A DNA stretch of 64,000 nucleotides from Nocardioides gansuensis (GCF_003076135.1 NZ_QDGZ01000007.1:124001-188000); one strand, 5' to 3'. Numbered from the stretch's first letter, positions 41,904 to 55,276 are shown. Made by a program: numbers and translations. Notes: generated by a model from the sequence alone, not told the origin.

Positions 41904-42989
41904 TCAGTCAGACAGGCGCTCGCCGGTCTCGGTGTCGAAGACGTGCACGTGGTGCGGGTCGGTGGTCACGTAGATCGTCTCGCCCTTGTGCACGGAGTAG
42001 CGGTCGCGGGCGCGGACGATGACGTTGCCGGGCGTGCCCTCGACGTCGCAGGTGCCGTAGACGAACGCGTCGGCGCCGAGCTCCTCGACGACGGTCACCT
42101 TCACCGGCAGGCCACCCTCCTCGGCGGACACGATGCGCCACGCCTCGGGACGCACGCCCACGGTGATCTTTCCGCTCATCTTCTTCGAGGCCGTCGGGTC
42201 GACGGGCACCAGGTAGTTGCCGAGGCGGGCCTGGCCGCTCTCGTCGGCCGTCGCCTCGATCAGGTTCATCTGCGGCGAGCCGATGAAGCCGGCGACGAAG
42301 AGGTTGGCGGGGCTGTCGTAGAGCTTGAGCGGAGTGTCGACCTGCTGGAGGACGCCGAGCTTCATCACGGCCACCCGGTCCCCCATCGTCATCGCCTCGA
42401 CCTGGTCGTGGGTGACGTAGACCGTGGTGACGCCGAGGTCGGCCTGCAGCTTGGCGATGTCCGTGCGGGTCTGCACGCGCATCTTCGCGTCGAGGTTGGA
42501 CAGCGGCTCGTCCATGCAGAAGACCTGCGGCTGGCGGACGATCGCGCGGCCCATCGCGACGCGCTGGCGCTGGCCACCGGAGAGTGCCTTCGGCTTGCGG
42601 TCGAGGAACTGCTCGAGACCGAGGATCTTGGCCGCCTCGGCGACCCGCTTGTCGCGCTCGGCCTGCGGCATCTTCGCCATCTTCAGGGCGAAGGCCATGT
42701 TGTCGCGCACCGACATGTGCGGGTACAGCGCGTAGTTCTGGAACACCATCGCGATGTCCCGGTCCTTCGGCGCCACATGGGTGACGTCGCGGTCGTCGAT
42801 GAAGATGCGACCGGAGTTCACCTCCTCCAGCCCCGCCAGCATCCGCAGGGAGGTTGACTTGCCGCAGCCGGACGGCCCGACGAGCACCATGAACTCCCCG
42901 TCCTCGATCTCCAGGTCGAGGCCCGGCACCGCCGGCTCATCGGCTCCGGGATACCACCGTTGCGCCTTCTCGAAACGAACAACACCCAT
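41904..42989 (-). CDS. sugar ABC transporter ATP-binding protein (MsmK/UgpC/MsiK type)
   Basis: 361 residues. Walker A GPSGCGKST at 38-46, Q-loop VFQNYALYPHMSV, signature ALSGGQRQRVAMGRAIV, Walker B VFCMDEPLSNLD, H-loop YVTHDQVEAMTM, and a C-terminal OB/TOBE region (MSGKITVGVRPEAWRI onwards). AAGGAG lies eight bases before the ATG. In Streptomyces and relatives one MsiK-like ATPase energises several sugar importers. It is the only such ATPase here, so it may also drive the 4915-9335 importer. A CRP-like site lies upstream. Confidence 0.93.
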   Translation of the reverse strand: MGVVRFEKAQRWYPGADEPAVPGLDLEIEDGEFMVLVGPSGCGKSTSLRMLAGLEEVNSGRIFIDDRDVTHVAPKDRDIAMVFQNYALYPHMSVRDNMAFALKMAKMPQAERDKRVAEAAKILGLEQFLDRKPKALSGGQRQRVAMGRAIVRQPQVFCMDEPLSNLDAKMRVQTRTDIAKLQADLGVTTVYVTHDQVEAMTMGDRVAVMKLGVLQQVDTPLKLYDSPANLFVAGFIGSPQMNLIEATADESGQARLGNYLVPVDPTASKKMSGKITVGVRPEAWRIVSAEEGGLPVKVTVVEELGADAFVYGTCDVEGTPGNVIVRARDRYSVHKGETIYVTTDPHHVHVFDTETGERLSD

Positions 42990-43053
42990 GACTGAACTCC
43001 TTCACCGGCAGGTACGTGCCGGACGATCCGTAGTGAAGTGACGCCACCGTAGA

Positions 43054-43069
43054 GGTGACGTCGCTCACA
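43054..43069. promoter_or_regulatory. CRP-like site (gGTGA-N6-TCACA) upstream of the ATPase-galK pair
   Basis: GGTGACGTCGCTCACA matches nine of ten arm positions of TGTGA-N6-TCACA, 65 bp upstream of the ATPase gene and directly after the GH36 gene. TACGGT (43046-43051, minus strand) next to it could be a -10 box of an internal promoter. Confidence 0.5.
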
Positions 43070-45220
43070 CTAGTGCACACGGACCGCCCGGATCACCTGC
43101 GCCGTCTCAGGTGACAGGACGGGCAGACGCACCCCGAGGCTGCCCAGCACCGCGCCGGGGACCACGAGCCCGTCGCTCTCCAGCCACGAGGTGGCGAGGT
43201 CGGCCCGGTGCGCGTCGTCGTGCAGCGCGCGTCCCCGGGGCGTCTCGCCCGTCACGCGGTACGTCGCGTCGGCAGCGAGGCCGGGCAGGCGGACCGCGGC
43301 CGGGTGCTGGGTCGCTGTCGCGGCGACCGTCGCCGCGACGTACCAGGCCTCACCCGCGTCCTCGGCGACGAGGCCGGTGACCACGACCGCGGGGTCGGGG
43401 TGGTCCGCGTGCACGAGCCGGCCGGTGGGCACGAGCGGCCGGACCCGCTTGTGGAGGTCGACCCAGTCGCGGACCGCGGCCCGGTCGTCCGGCGTGATGC
43501 GGGAGAGGTCCCACTCGATGCCGAGGTGGAAGAGCAGGGCGGTCGCGCCCCGGTAGCCGAGGCTGTGCCGGCGGCCGGTCGTGTGGGCGACGGGCCCGCC
43601 GATGTGCGAGCCGATCAGCTCCGGCGGCACCAGCATCGACGTCCAGGTCTGCAGGTGCTGGCGCTCGAGCGCGTCGATGGTGTCACTGGGCCAGATCCGG
43701 TCGGTGCGGGCCAGGATCTCGGCGTCCACCCGTCCTCCCCCGCTGGCGCAGCTCTCGATCTCGAGGGCGGGATGGGCCTCGCGGAGCTCGTCGAGCAGCC
43801 GGTGGAGCGCCTGGGTCTGCCCGTGTACGGCCGGCCGCCCGGCGTGGGAGACGTCGACGAGGTCGCGGTTGTGGTCCCACTTGAGGTAGGAGATGTCATA
43901 GTCGTCGAGCAGTGCCGTCAGCCCGTCCCGCACGTGCGCATAGGCCTCGGGCACCTGCAGGTCGAGCACCTGCTGGAACCGCCACTCCTCCGGCAGCGCC
44001 GTGCGCCCGCGCAGGATCCAGTCGGGATGCGCCCGGGCCAGCTCGGAGTCCTCGTTGACCATCTCCGGCTCCACCCACAGGCCGAAGTCCATGCCCAGCG
44101 CGTGCACGCGCTCGATGAGCGGGTGGAGCCCCTTGGGCCAGACCTCCGGGTCGACCTGCCAGTCGCCGAGTCCGGCCCGGTCGTGCCGGCGGCCCAGGAA
44201 CCACCCGTCGTCGAGCACGAACCGCTCCGCGCCGACCTCGGCGGCGGCCTCGGCCAGGGCGCCGAGCCGGTCGAGGTCGTGGTCGAAGTATGCGGCCTCC
44301 CAGGTGTTGACCACCACGGGCCGCACACTGCGCGTGCGGGGCGACTGCGCCCGCAGCGCGGCGTGCAGCCGGGCCGCCATCCCGTCCAGCCCGACGACGC
44401 TGTAGGACCCGAGCACGCGGGGCGATGTGTAGGACTCCCCCGGCTCCAGCACGACCTCGCCCGGACCGAGCAGCTCACCGCTGCCGAGCACGCACTCGCC
44501 CTCCGGCGTGCGCTCGGCGTACGTCGTGTGGTCGCCGCTCCAGGCGGTGTGCACGCCCCAGAGCTCGCCGTGCCCGAAGCCGAAGCCCGGGACGCCGGCC
44601 ACCATCACCAGCGAGGCGTCGTGGCCGGTGCGGCCGTGCCGCGACTCGCGCACGTGGGTGCCCTGGACCCACGGATGCCGCTGCGGGTGGCGCTCGCGGG
44701 TCCACCGTCCGGTGAGGTCGAGGAGCTCGGTGGCCTGCGGCGCCACGGGGAGCACCGTGCGTACGGCCACCAGCTGCAGCGGCCCGGCACCGGAGTTGGT
44801 CACCCGGGTGCGAGCCGTCAGCAGCCCGCCCTCGTCGAGGGAGAGGGTCACCTCCACGTCCCAGCCCGCCTCGCGGTCGGAGCCGGTCAGGGTCAACGTG
44901 CCGGCGTCGTCGTCGGCGACGCTCCAGTCGTCGAGGCGAGGCGCCACGGGGCCGGAGGTGGCGCCGGGCCGGACCCCCTCGAGGGCCGGGGTGCCGCTGA
45001 AGCCGCGGACCACCTGCGGCACCACGCCGGACCAGCGGGGCCGGTCGAGCGCAGAGTGCGGGACCCCGGGCCGATGCAGGGCGCCGAGCGCGGCGAGCTG
45101 CTCGGGATCGAGCGGTCCGAGGGCGGCGCCCCAGTGGGCGATGACGGGCTCTCCCGACGGAGAGGGCGTGAGCACCAGGCTCACGCCCTCCCGCATCAGG
45201 TGGACAGGTGCGAAGGTCAC
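43070..45220 (-). CDS. GH36 family alpha-galactosidase
   Basis: 716 residues, the standard four-part GH36 size. N-terminal beta-supersandwich (about 1-285), (beta/alpha)8 barrel (about 290-620), C-terminal sandwich. [22 protein letters not shown] and LWVEPEMVNEDSEL are typical. The nucleophile Asp is in YLKWDHNRD (near residue 449), then SCASGGGRVD, and the acid/base Asp in IWPSDT (near residue 511). It hydrolyses raffinose- or melibiose-type alpha-galactosides inside the cell, as no signal peptide is present. GTG start with GAGAAGA upstream. Confidence 0.95.
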   Translation of the reverse strand: MTFAPVHLMREGVSLVLTPSPSGEPVIAHWGAALGPLDPEQLAALGALHRPGVPHSALDRPRWSGVVPQVVRGFSGTPALEGVRPGATSGPVAPRLDDWSVADDDAGTLTLTGSDREAGWDVEVTLSLDEGGLLTARTRVTNSGAGPLQLVAVRTVLPVAPQATELLDLTGRWTRERHPQRHPWVQGTHVRESRHGRTGHDASLVMVAGVPGFGFGHGELWGVHTAWSGDHTTYAERTPEGECVLGSGELLGPGEVVLEPGESYTSPRVLGSYSVVGLDGMAARLHAALRAQSPRTRSVRPVVVNTWEAAYFDHDLDRLGALAEAAAEVGAERFVLDDGWFLGRRHDRAGLGDWQVDPEVWPKGLHPLIERVHALGMDFGLWVEPEMVNEDSELARAHPDWILRGRTALPEEWRFQQVLDLQVPEAYAHVRDGLTALLDDYDISYLKWDHNRDLVDVSHAGRPAVHGQTQALHRLLDELREAHPALEIESCASGGGRVDAEILARTDRIWPSDTIDALERQHLQTWTSMLVPPELIGSHIGGPVAHTTGRRHSLGYRGATALLFHLGIEWDLSRITPDDRAAVRDWVDLHKRVRPLVPTGRLVHADHPDPAVVVTGLVAEDAGEAWYVAATVAATATQHPAAVRLPGLAADATYRVTGETPRGRALHDDAHRADLATSWLESDGLVVPGAVLGSLGVRLPVLSPETAQVIRAVRVH

Positions 45221-45239
45221 CGCACCATCTTCTCGGCAC

Positions 45240-46154
45240 TCACCCCTTCACCGCACCCGAGGTGAGGCCTCGGACGAAGTAGCGCTGGAGCGCGAAGAAG
45301 ACCGCCATCGGCAGCACCATCGACACGAACGCGCCCGCCGTGAGCAGCTCGGCCCCCTGGCCCTGCGTGCCCAGCAGCTGCTGCAGCTGGACGATCACCG
45401 TGGCGTTCCCGGAGTTGAGGAACAGCTTGGCGATCAGCAGGTCGTTCCACACCCACAGGAACTGCAGGATCGCGAACGCCGCGATCACCGGCACCGACAT
45501 CGGCACGATCAGCTTCCAGAAGGTCTGGAAGTGGGTGGCCCCGTCGATCTTGGCCGACTCGATCACGGTGCGCGGCAGGGTCGCCATGTAGTTGCGGATC
45601 GTGTAGATGGCCAGGGGCATACCGAAGCCGGTGTGCAGCAGCCAGACCGAGATGTACTGGCCCGAGATGCCGAGCCCACGCGGACCGAGGATGTCGAGCA
45701 TCGGCGCGAAGGCCACCTGGATCGGCACCACCATCACGGCCACGATCGACACGAACAGAAGGTCCTTGCCCCGGAAGTCCATGAACGAGAACGCGTACGC
45801 CGCGAACGCGGCGAACATGATCGGGATGACCGTGGCCGGGATGGCCACGACGAGGCTGTTGATGAAGCCCGTCCCCATGTCCTGGCCCTCGAAGACACCC
45901 GAGTAGTTGGCTGTCGTCCAGTTGGCCGTGATGGGGTTGAGCAGGGCGCTCCACCAGCCCGTGCTCGCCGCGTCCTCGCGGGTGCGGAACGAGGTGACCA
46001 GGAGCCCCAGGGTGGGCATCGTCCACAGGAGGCAGAGCAGCACCATGACGACGATGGCGAAGATGCTGCGTGGCCGCCCGTCGCTCATCCTGCGCCTGCG
46101 GCTGGGCTTCTTCTCGACGGTGGCCGTCGTGACGTTGGCGGACGTCGTGCTCAT
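45240..46154 (-). CDS. carbohydrate ABC transporter permease (MalG type)
   Basis: 304 residues. A basic cytoplasmic N-terminus (KKPSRRRRMSDGRPR) is followed by six membrane helices. The EAA-like loop reads ESAKIDGATHFQTFWKLIVP and the C-terminus QRYFVRGLTSGAVKG is typical of MalG-type permeases. Coupled to the MalF-type gene by a 4-base overlap. Part of the alpha-galactoside importer. Confidence 0.92.
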   Translation of the reverse strand: MSTTSANVTTATVEKKPSRRRRMSDGRPRSIFAIVVMVLLCLLWTMPTLGLLVTSFRTREDAASTGWWSALLNPITANWTTANYSGVFEGQDMGTGFINSLVVAIPATVIPIMFAAFAAYAFSFMDFRGKDLLFVSIVAVMVVPIQVAFAPMLDILGPRGLGISGQYISVWLLHTGFGMPLAIYTIRNYMATLPRTVIESAKIDGATHFQTFWKLIVPMSVPVIAAFAILQFLWVWNDLLIAKLFLNSGNATVIVQLQQLLGTQGQGAELLTAGAFVSMVLPMAVFFALQRYFVRGLTSGAVKG

Positions 46155-47296
46155 CGTCCTGCCTCCTCTTCCCTGAAGTGGCGGACCTGGTACCAGAGCA
46201 CCGGCAGGACCGCGATCAACAGGATCACCACGATGGCCGCGGCCTGGCCGGCCTGGTCGTCGGCGAACAGCCGGTTGAAGAACAGGTTGGCGATCACGTT
46301 GCTCTTGAAGTTGCCGTTGGTCAGCACGTAGACGATGTCGAAGACCTTGAGCACCAGGATCAGCACCGTGATGAACACGGTGATAATCGTGCCCTTGATC
46401 TGGGGGATGACCACCTGCCAGAAGATCTGGAGCTCGGTGGCGCCGTCGATGCGAGCGGCCTCGATCGTGTCCTCGGGGACCCCCTTGATCGCCGACGACA
46501 GCAGGATCATCGCGAAGCCGACCTGGAGCCAGATCAGGATGACCATCATCAGGATCGAGTTGAGCCGCGCCGTCGACGTGTTGAGCCAGGCGACGGGGTC
46601 ACCACCGAATGCGGCCCAGATCGCGTTGAGCAGGCCGGTCGTGTCGAAGGCGTAGACGAGCAGCCAGATCGCCGAGGCACCGACGAACGAGATCGCCATC
46701 GGCGCGAAGATGACGCTCTTGGCGATCTTCTCGCCCTGGGGCGTCAGCTTGTCGGCCAGCACTGCGACCACCACGCCGATCGCCACGGTGACGGCCGGCA
46801 CGATCAGCAGCCACAGGACGTTGTTGAGGATCGAGTCGCGGAACTCCTGCGAGCCGAAGATGTCCTGGTAGTTCTGCAGGCCGACGTACTCCGTGCTGTC
46901 CGCGTTGGCGAAGGAGTAGTTGATCGTCTGGATCGTCGGGTAGAGCAGCATCAGCGCGATGGCACCGAAGCCCGGGAACAGGTACGCGTACGGCGTCGCC
47001 TTCTCGGACATCCGCTCGGGCAACCCCTCCACCGCCATGTTGAGGAACAGGAAGAAGAGGTAGGCGCCGCCCACGCCGGCCACCAGCGCCAGGGCGCCGA
47101 TCAGGATCTTGCTGTTGGCGAACCACTCCGGGTAGTAGGCGAAGGCCAGGAAGAGGTTGCCCACCAGCCACGCGACCGCGACCATGCCGACGATGCCGAT
47201 GCCCAGCTTGACCGGGTCGGCCCCCCGGGGCGCCGAGATCTCGCGGCTCTCGGTGGGATCCGGCCCGCTCGTCGTCTCCACACTCCGGGCGGTCAC
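46151..47296 (-). CDS. carbohydrate ABC transporter permease (MalF type)
   Basis: 381 residues, longer than usual because of two extra N-terminal membrane segments (about 38-58 and 66-88) before the six core helices. The EAA loop is EAARIDGATELQIFWQVVIP. Its stop overlaps the MalG-type start (46151-46154), and its ATG overlaps the binding-protein stop (47293-47296). Similar extended MalF proteins occur in alpha-glucoside transporters (AglF type), so uptake of alpha-glucosides is an alternative. Confidence 0.9.
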   Translation of the reverse strand: MTARSVETTSGPDPTESREISAPRGADPVKLGIGIVGMVAVAWLVGNLFLAFAYYPEWFANSKILIGALALVAGVGGAYLFFLFLNMAVEGLPERMSEKATPYAYLFPGFGAIALMLLYPTIQTINYSFANADSTEYVGLQNYQDIFGSQEFRDSILNNVLWLLIVPAVTVAIGVVVAVLADKLTPQGEKIAKSVIFAPMAISFVGASAIWLLVYAFDTTGLLNAIWAAFGGDPVAWLNTSTARLNSILMMVILIWLQVGFAMILLSSAIKGVPEDTIEAARIDGATELQIFWQVVIPQIKGTIITVFITVLILVLKVFDIVYVLTNGNFKSNVIANLFFNRLFADDQAGQAAAIVVILLIAVLPVLWYQVRHFREEEAGR

Positions 47297-48657
47297 TGCT
47301 CCTCACCCTCCGCGGGCCAGCTCTCCTCGAGGGCGTCAAGGGTCTCCTGGGTCGAGGCGCCGTCGATCCACTTGACCATCTCGGTCCAGAAGGTGCCCGA
47401 GCCCACCGACTTCGGCATCAGGTCCGAGGCGTCGTAGCTGGTGGCCGAGGCCTGGTAGGCCATGTCGGCGATCGCCCGTGTGACGTCATCGGGGTAGTGG
47501 CTGCCGTCGAACGTCGCGTGCGGGGACAGCCAGCCGCCGGCCTGTGCCCACTCGGCGCCGAACTGGTCGGAGCTGAGGAACTGCATGAACTCTTGGACGT
47601 CCTCGTCGTTGCCGTTGAAGACCGCGGCGTAGTCGCCGCCGACGAGCGTGGGGTCACCGTCGTACCCGCCCTCGAAGCGTGGGAACTTGAAGACGCCCAG
47701 CTCCTCGTCCAGCACGTCCTGGATCTCGGCCGGGTAGAAGCCGATGGCGAAGTTGCCCTGACGCTCCATCCAGCACTTGGGACCGGCCTGGTCGAACATC
47801 GGCAGGCCAGCCTCGGCGAAGGGCGTGTTGAGGATCGCCCTCTTGCCGCCGAGCACCATGCCCTCGCCCTTGGCGATCTCGCCATAGGCGTCCAGTGCCG
47901 TGGCGATGACCGGGTCGCTGAACGGAATCTGGTGGTCGACCCACTGGTCGTAGACGTCGGGGCCGGCGGTGACCAGCACCATCTGCTCGAGTCCGTCGGT
48001 GCCGACCCACCCGGTGGCCTGGGCCGACTCCCAGCCCATGCACCAGGGTGTCTCACCCTGGTCGACCAGGTCCTGGCTGAACTTCATCAGGTCCTGGTAG
48101 GTCTCGAACTCGGTCGGGTGGCCCGCCTGCTCCCAGGCCTTCTTCGGGTAGTAGACGACGCTCTTGACCGCCATCCGCATCGGGGCGCCGTAGACGCGGC
48201 CCTCGAAGCGCGCGAAGTCGAGGAAGCCCGGCACGAGCGTGCGGTCGAGCGCGTCGTAGTCGAGGAAGGTGTCGATGGGCTGGACGGCTCCCTCGTCGAC
48301 GAACTCGGCCAGGCCGCCCGGCTGCGGGAAGATGCCGATGTCGGGGCTGTCACCGCTGCCGACCCGGGTCTTGATGGTGGTCGTGAAGTCCTGGTCGGCG
48401 GTGTATTCGACATCGATCCCGGACTCCTCCTCGAAGGCCGCGATGCTCGCCTCGAAGGACTCCTGCTCGACGCCGCCGAAGGCACCGAGGACGACGACCT
48501 TGCCGTCGCCGTCCGCCTGGGCGTTGTCCACGAAGCCGCTGAGACCAGCTCCTTCACCCTGGCCTCCCACCGGCGACTGCAGGCAGCCCGTGGTGGTCAG
48601 CGCGGCGGCCAGGCCGAGGCCGAGCGCGGCGACGCGACGCCTGTTCCCTGTGCGCAT
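47293..48657 (-). CDS. alpha-galactoside/alpha-glucoside-binding lipoprotein
   Basis: 454 residues. Lipoprotein signal with lipobox LTTTGC (cysteine 25), then a family-1 solute-binding fold: VVVLGAFGGVEQESFEASIA, SPDIGIFPQPGGLAEFVDEG, CMGWESAQATGWVGTDGLEQ. AAGGGATGG lies close upstream of the ATG. First gene of the operon with GH36 and galK; AglE-like members of this family bind alpha-glucosides, but neighbours favour alpha-galactosides. Confidence 0.9.
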   Translation of the reverse strand: MRTGNRRRVAALGLGLAAALTTTGCLQSPVGGQGEGAGLSGFVDNAQADGDGKVVVLGAFGGVEQESFEASIAAFEEESGIDVEYTADQDFTTTIKTRVGSGDSPDIGIFPQPGGLAEFVDEGAVQPIDTFLDYDALDRTLVPGFLDFARFEGRVYGAPMRMAVKSVVYYPKKAWEQAGHPTEFETYQDLMKFSQDLVDQGETPWCMGWESAQATGWVGTDGLEQMVLVTAGPDVYDQWVDHQIPFSDPVIATALDAYGEIAKGEGMVLGGKRAILNTPFAEAGLPMFDQAGPKCWMERQGNFAIGFYPAEIQDVLDEELGVFKFPRFEGGYDGDPTLVGGDYAAVFNGNDEDVQEFMQFLSSDQFGAEWAQAGGWLSPHATFDGSHYPDDVTRAIADMAYQASATSYDASDLMPKSVGSGTFWTEMVKWIDGASTQETLDALEESWPAEGEEQ

Positions 48658-48734
48658 GTGCCATCCCTTCTTCGCATGGTGCGACGGGCCCCCTGGACAC
48701 CGGGCTGCCGGCTCTCCGAGCCCGGACGGCCCCC

Positions 48735-48750
48735 TGTGAGCGCCGTCACA
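48735..48750. promoter_or_regulatory. perfect CRP/GlxR-type site upstream of the alpha-galactoside operon
   Basis: TGTGAGCGCCGTCACA is an exact TGTGA-N6-TCACA palindrome, 78 bp upstream of the binding-protein start. A possible -10 box TACTGT on the minus strand (48748-48753) overlaps it. Confidence 0.6.
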
Positions 48751-48765
48751 GTATGGACAAGAGTT

Positions 48766-52794
<4,029 letters not shown>

Positions 52795-52798
<4 letters not shown>

Positions 52799-53835
52799 CG
52801 GGTGCTCCCTTCGGTGGTGGGCGGGGATGGGGAGAAGCGGCGGGGGTCCAGGCGCGCGTCGACGGCGCCGGACTCGAGATGGTCTGCGAGCCGCACGGCG
52901 GTCAGCGGGGCGAGCAGCACGCCGTGGCGGTGGTGACCGGCGGCGAGCAGCACGCCGTCGTCCCCGGACGGTCCGACCAGCGGCAGGTTGTCCGGCGTGC
53001 CGGGGCGGTCGCGTGCGGTCACCTCGACGAGCTCGGCGCGGTCGAGGGCGGGGACCAGGTCGACGGCGGCCAGCAGCAGGCGCCGCACGCCCCCGACGGT
53101 CGCCACCGGGGGCTCGTCGTGCTCCTCCGACGTGGCCCCGATGACGACCTCCCGGGTCCCCGGCCGGGGCACCACGTAGACCGGCTCGCCCCGCGCCCAG
53201 CCGCGCACGACGTGGGCCGGCGGGTCGTCGGTGGCCACTCGCAGGATCTCGCCGCGGACGCCGCGCACGAGCGCGTCGTACGGCGCGGGGAGGCGGGCGC
53301 CGGTCGCGAGCACCTCGACCTCGGCCGGCACTGCAGCAGGCGAGCCGGGCGACACGACCCGCTCCCCCAGCCTGGCCAGCAGGGCGGCCACGACGGCGCG
53401 CGGGTCGACGGCCTGGTCGTGCGGCAGCACGGCGCCGCCCGCCGCCCGAGGGTCCAGCCCCGGCTCGGCAGCGAGCAGCTCGCGGCGGGTCAGCGGCTGG
53501 ATCGCCACGCCTGCCCCGGCGAGGAGCTCGGCCTGCCGCTCGACCAGCTGCAGGTCGCCGTGGTCGCGGCCGACCAGGAGCGTCCCGGTGCGGGTCAGCG
53601 GCACGCCCAGCCGCCCGGCGTACTCCGGCCACAGGGCGACCCCCTCGAGGCACAGCGCCAGCAGGTCGTCCTCGCCGTGCCACGCCTCGCCGCCGGGGCA
53701 GAGCATGCCGGCTGCGGCGAACGAGGCGCCCGAGCCCGGGGCCGGGTCGACCACGACGACGTCGTGACCGCGCCCTACGAGCTCGTCGGCACACGCCAGA
53801 CCGACGATCCCGGCCCCGAGGATCCGCACCCTCAT
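52795..53835 (-). CDS. thiO: glycine oxidase ThiO
   Basis: 346 residues. FAD-binding GAGIVGLACADELVGRGHDV at the N-terminus (GxGxxG), then DAO-family segments GMLCPGGEAWHGEDDLLALC, YVVPRPGTREVVIGATSEEH and RPGTPDNLPLVGPSG. It oxidises glycine to dehydroglycine for ThiG. Its ATG shares one base with the thiE stop (TGATG) and its stop overlaps thiS (ATGA). Confidence 0.93.
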
Positions 53836-54425
53836 CAGGCGACCGCCCGGACCAGCTCCTTCGCTGCGGCTATCGGATCCGGATGTCGCCAGACGGCGGC
53901 GATCACGGCGACCCCGTGCGCGCCGGCCTCCCGGGCCGCGCGGGCCACCTGTGCGTCGACGCCACCGATGGCGACGAGCGGGAGCGGGCCGGCCGCCTCG
54001 CCCAGGGCGCGGGTGCCCAGCGGCTCCGGCAGGCCGGCCTTGCTACCGCTGCGGGCCACGGGGCCGAAGCCGGCATAGCTCGCGCCCTCCTCGGCCGCGC
54101 GCCGCACGGCTTCGCCGTCGCGGCAGGTCGCCCCGATCAGCAGGTCGGGAGCGAGCCGACGGGCCGCCGCCACGGGCAGGTCGTCCGCGCCGAGGTGCAC
54201 CCCGGCCGCGCCGGTCGCGAGCGCCACGTCGACCCGGTCGTTGACGACCACCCGGGCGCCGTACGGGGCCACGGCGTCCAGCACGACCCGGGTGAGGTCG
54301 ACCAGCTCGGCCGTCGTGGCGGACTTGTCGCGGACCTGGAAGCCCTCGACCCCCGCCCCCGCCAAGGCGGGCAGGAGCGCGAGGTCGTCGGTCGAGGAGA
54401 CCAGACAGAAGAGGCGTGGGAGCAC
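53835..54425 (-). CDS. thiE: thiamine-phosphate synthase
   Basis: 196 residues from GTG 54425. Intact ThiE motifs: GFQVRDKSATTAELVDLTR, VVVNDRVDVALATGAAGVHLG, YAGFGPVARSGSK, PLVAIGGVDA. It condenses HMP-PP and thiazole phosphate. An in-frame ATG at 54449 lies inside the TPP aptamer (GGGTCATGCCGG) and cannot be the start. GTG 54425 has AAGGAAG, the 3' end of the riboswitch, eight bases upstream. First gene of the thi operon. Confidence 0.93.
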   Translation of the reverse strand: MLPRLFCLVSSTDDLALLPALAGAGVEGFQVRDKSATTAELVDLTRVVLDAVAPYGARVVVNDRVDVALATGAAGVHLGADDLPVAAARRLAPDLLIGATCRDGEAVRRAAEEGASYAGFGPVARSGSKAGLPEPLGTRALGEAAGPLPLVAIGGVDAQVARAAREAGAHGVAVIAAVWRHPDPIAAAKELVRAVA

Positions 54426-54431
54426 GAAGAT

Positions 54432-54523
54432 CACTTCCTTCGCCGGCATGACCCGGATCAGGTGCGACGGTCGGAGCGGCTCCAGCTCCCTCTCAGCCCG
54501 CTGCCGCGGACTCCCGTGTGGAC
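54432..54523 (-). ncRNA. TPP riboswitch (THI element)
   Basis: On the minus strand the conserved aptamer parts appear in order: GGGCTGAGAGGGAG (54487-54500), a variable stem, then GCACCTGATCCGGGTCATGC and CGGCGAAGGAAG. The last part holds the thiE ribosome binding site, so ligand binding would hide it (translational control). It governs the whole seven-gene operon. Confidence 0.9.
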
Positions 54524-54530
54524 GTGACCG

Positions 54531-54536
54531 AACCTA
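54531..54536 (-). promoter_or_regulatory. -10 box (TAGGTT) of the thi operon
   Basis: TAGGTT lies about seven bases before the 5' end of the riboswitch, so the transcript would begin with the aptamer. Confidence 0.5.
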
Positions 54537-54567
54537 GCAGCCCTCCGCGGCTCGGCGACACCGCGGC

Positions 54568-55269
54568 TCAGTGGCCGGGGAGGTGGCGGTGGTGTGGCGG
54601 GTCGAGCCGCGGGCGCCGCTTGGGCCTCGGCTCGCCCGGCATCTGCTTGCGGACCACCGTGACCCCGGCCATCAGGGCCAGGCCCCGGACCCGGACCAGC
54701 GGCGAGTGCGCGTCGAACGCGGGCAGCACCCGCGAGCGGGCCTCCTCGAAGGCGCCCATGATGCCCACGCCGTCGACGGCGACCCGGGTGCGGGCGTTCA
54801 CGACCACGTCGACACCGCCCATCACGGCGCTGGCGTTGATCACCACCTCGGGGCTGGTGAAGATCGCCTCCCGCAGGTCGATCGTGATCCCGCCCATCAG
54901 CGCAAGCGCGTTGTAGTGGGTGCCGACCTCCCAGACGCCCTTGCGGTCGTGGCCGCTCATGATGGCCAGGCTGGTCTCGTAGCGGCGGGCCGACCCGGCC
55001 GGGACCGGCGGCGGCACCGAGACCGCCGGGGCGTGCGGCCCCGGACGCACCGGGAGGTCAGCGGTGATCGGCACGAGATCGGCGTAGGTGCGCGCGGCGA
55101 AGGTGGCCTCGAGCCGCTCGTCGAGCTCGTCGAGGTCGAGCCGACCCTCCCCGGCAGCCTCGCGCAGGATCTCCGCGACCTTGTGCCGGTCGGCGTCGGA
55201 GATCCGCAGAAGTGCCGGGTCCCTGCCGTCGGAGGCGCCGCCTCCGAGATTGCCCTGGAGCTCCCCCAT
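54568..55269 (-). CDS. DUF1707 / cell-wall-active antibiotic response (DUF2154-like) protein
   Basis: 233 residues, no membrane segment. The N-terminal DUF1707 domain (LLRISDADRHKVAEILREAAGEGRLDLDELDERLEAT, read in parts) is followed by a proline linker and a C-terminal parallel beta structure (YNALALMGGITIDLREAIFT, INASAVMGGVDVVVNARTRV, MGAFEEARSRVLPAFD) like the LiaF/DUF2154 family. It may take part in envelope-stress sensing. Start 55269 is supported by TAGTCT seven bases upstream. Confidence 0.82.
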   Translation of the reverse strand: MGELQGNLGGGASDGRDPALLRISDADRHKVAEILREAAGEGRLDLDELDERLEATFAARTYADLVPITADLPVRPGPHAPAVSVPPPVPAGSARRYETSLAIMSGHDRKGVWEVGTHYNALALMGGITIDLREAIFTSPEVVINASAVMGGVDVVVNARTRVAVDGVGIMGAFEEARSRVLPAFDAHSPLVRVRGLALMAGVTVVRKQMPGEPRPKRRPRLDPPHHRHLPGH

Positions 55270-55276
55270 GCAGGCC

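Noticed and set aside
54426..54449. ATG at 54449 as thiE start
   Set aside because: It lies inside the conserved TPP aptamer; GTG 54425 has the proper ribosome binding site spacing.
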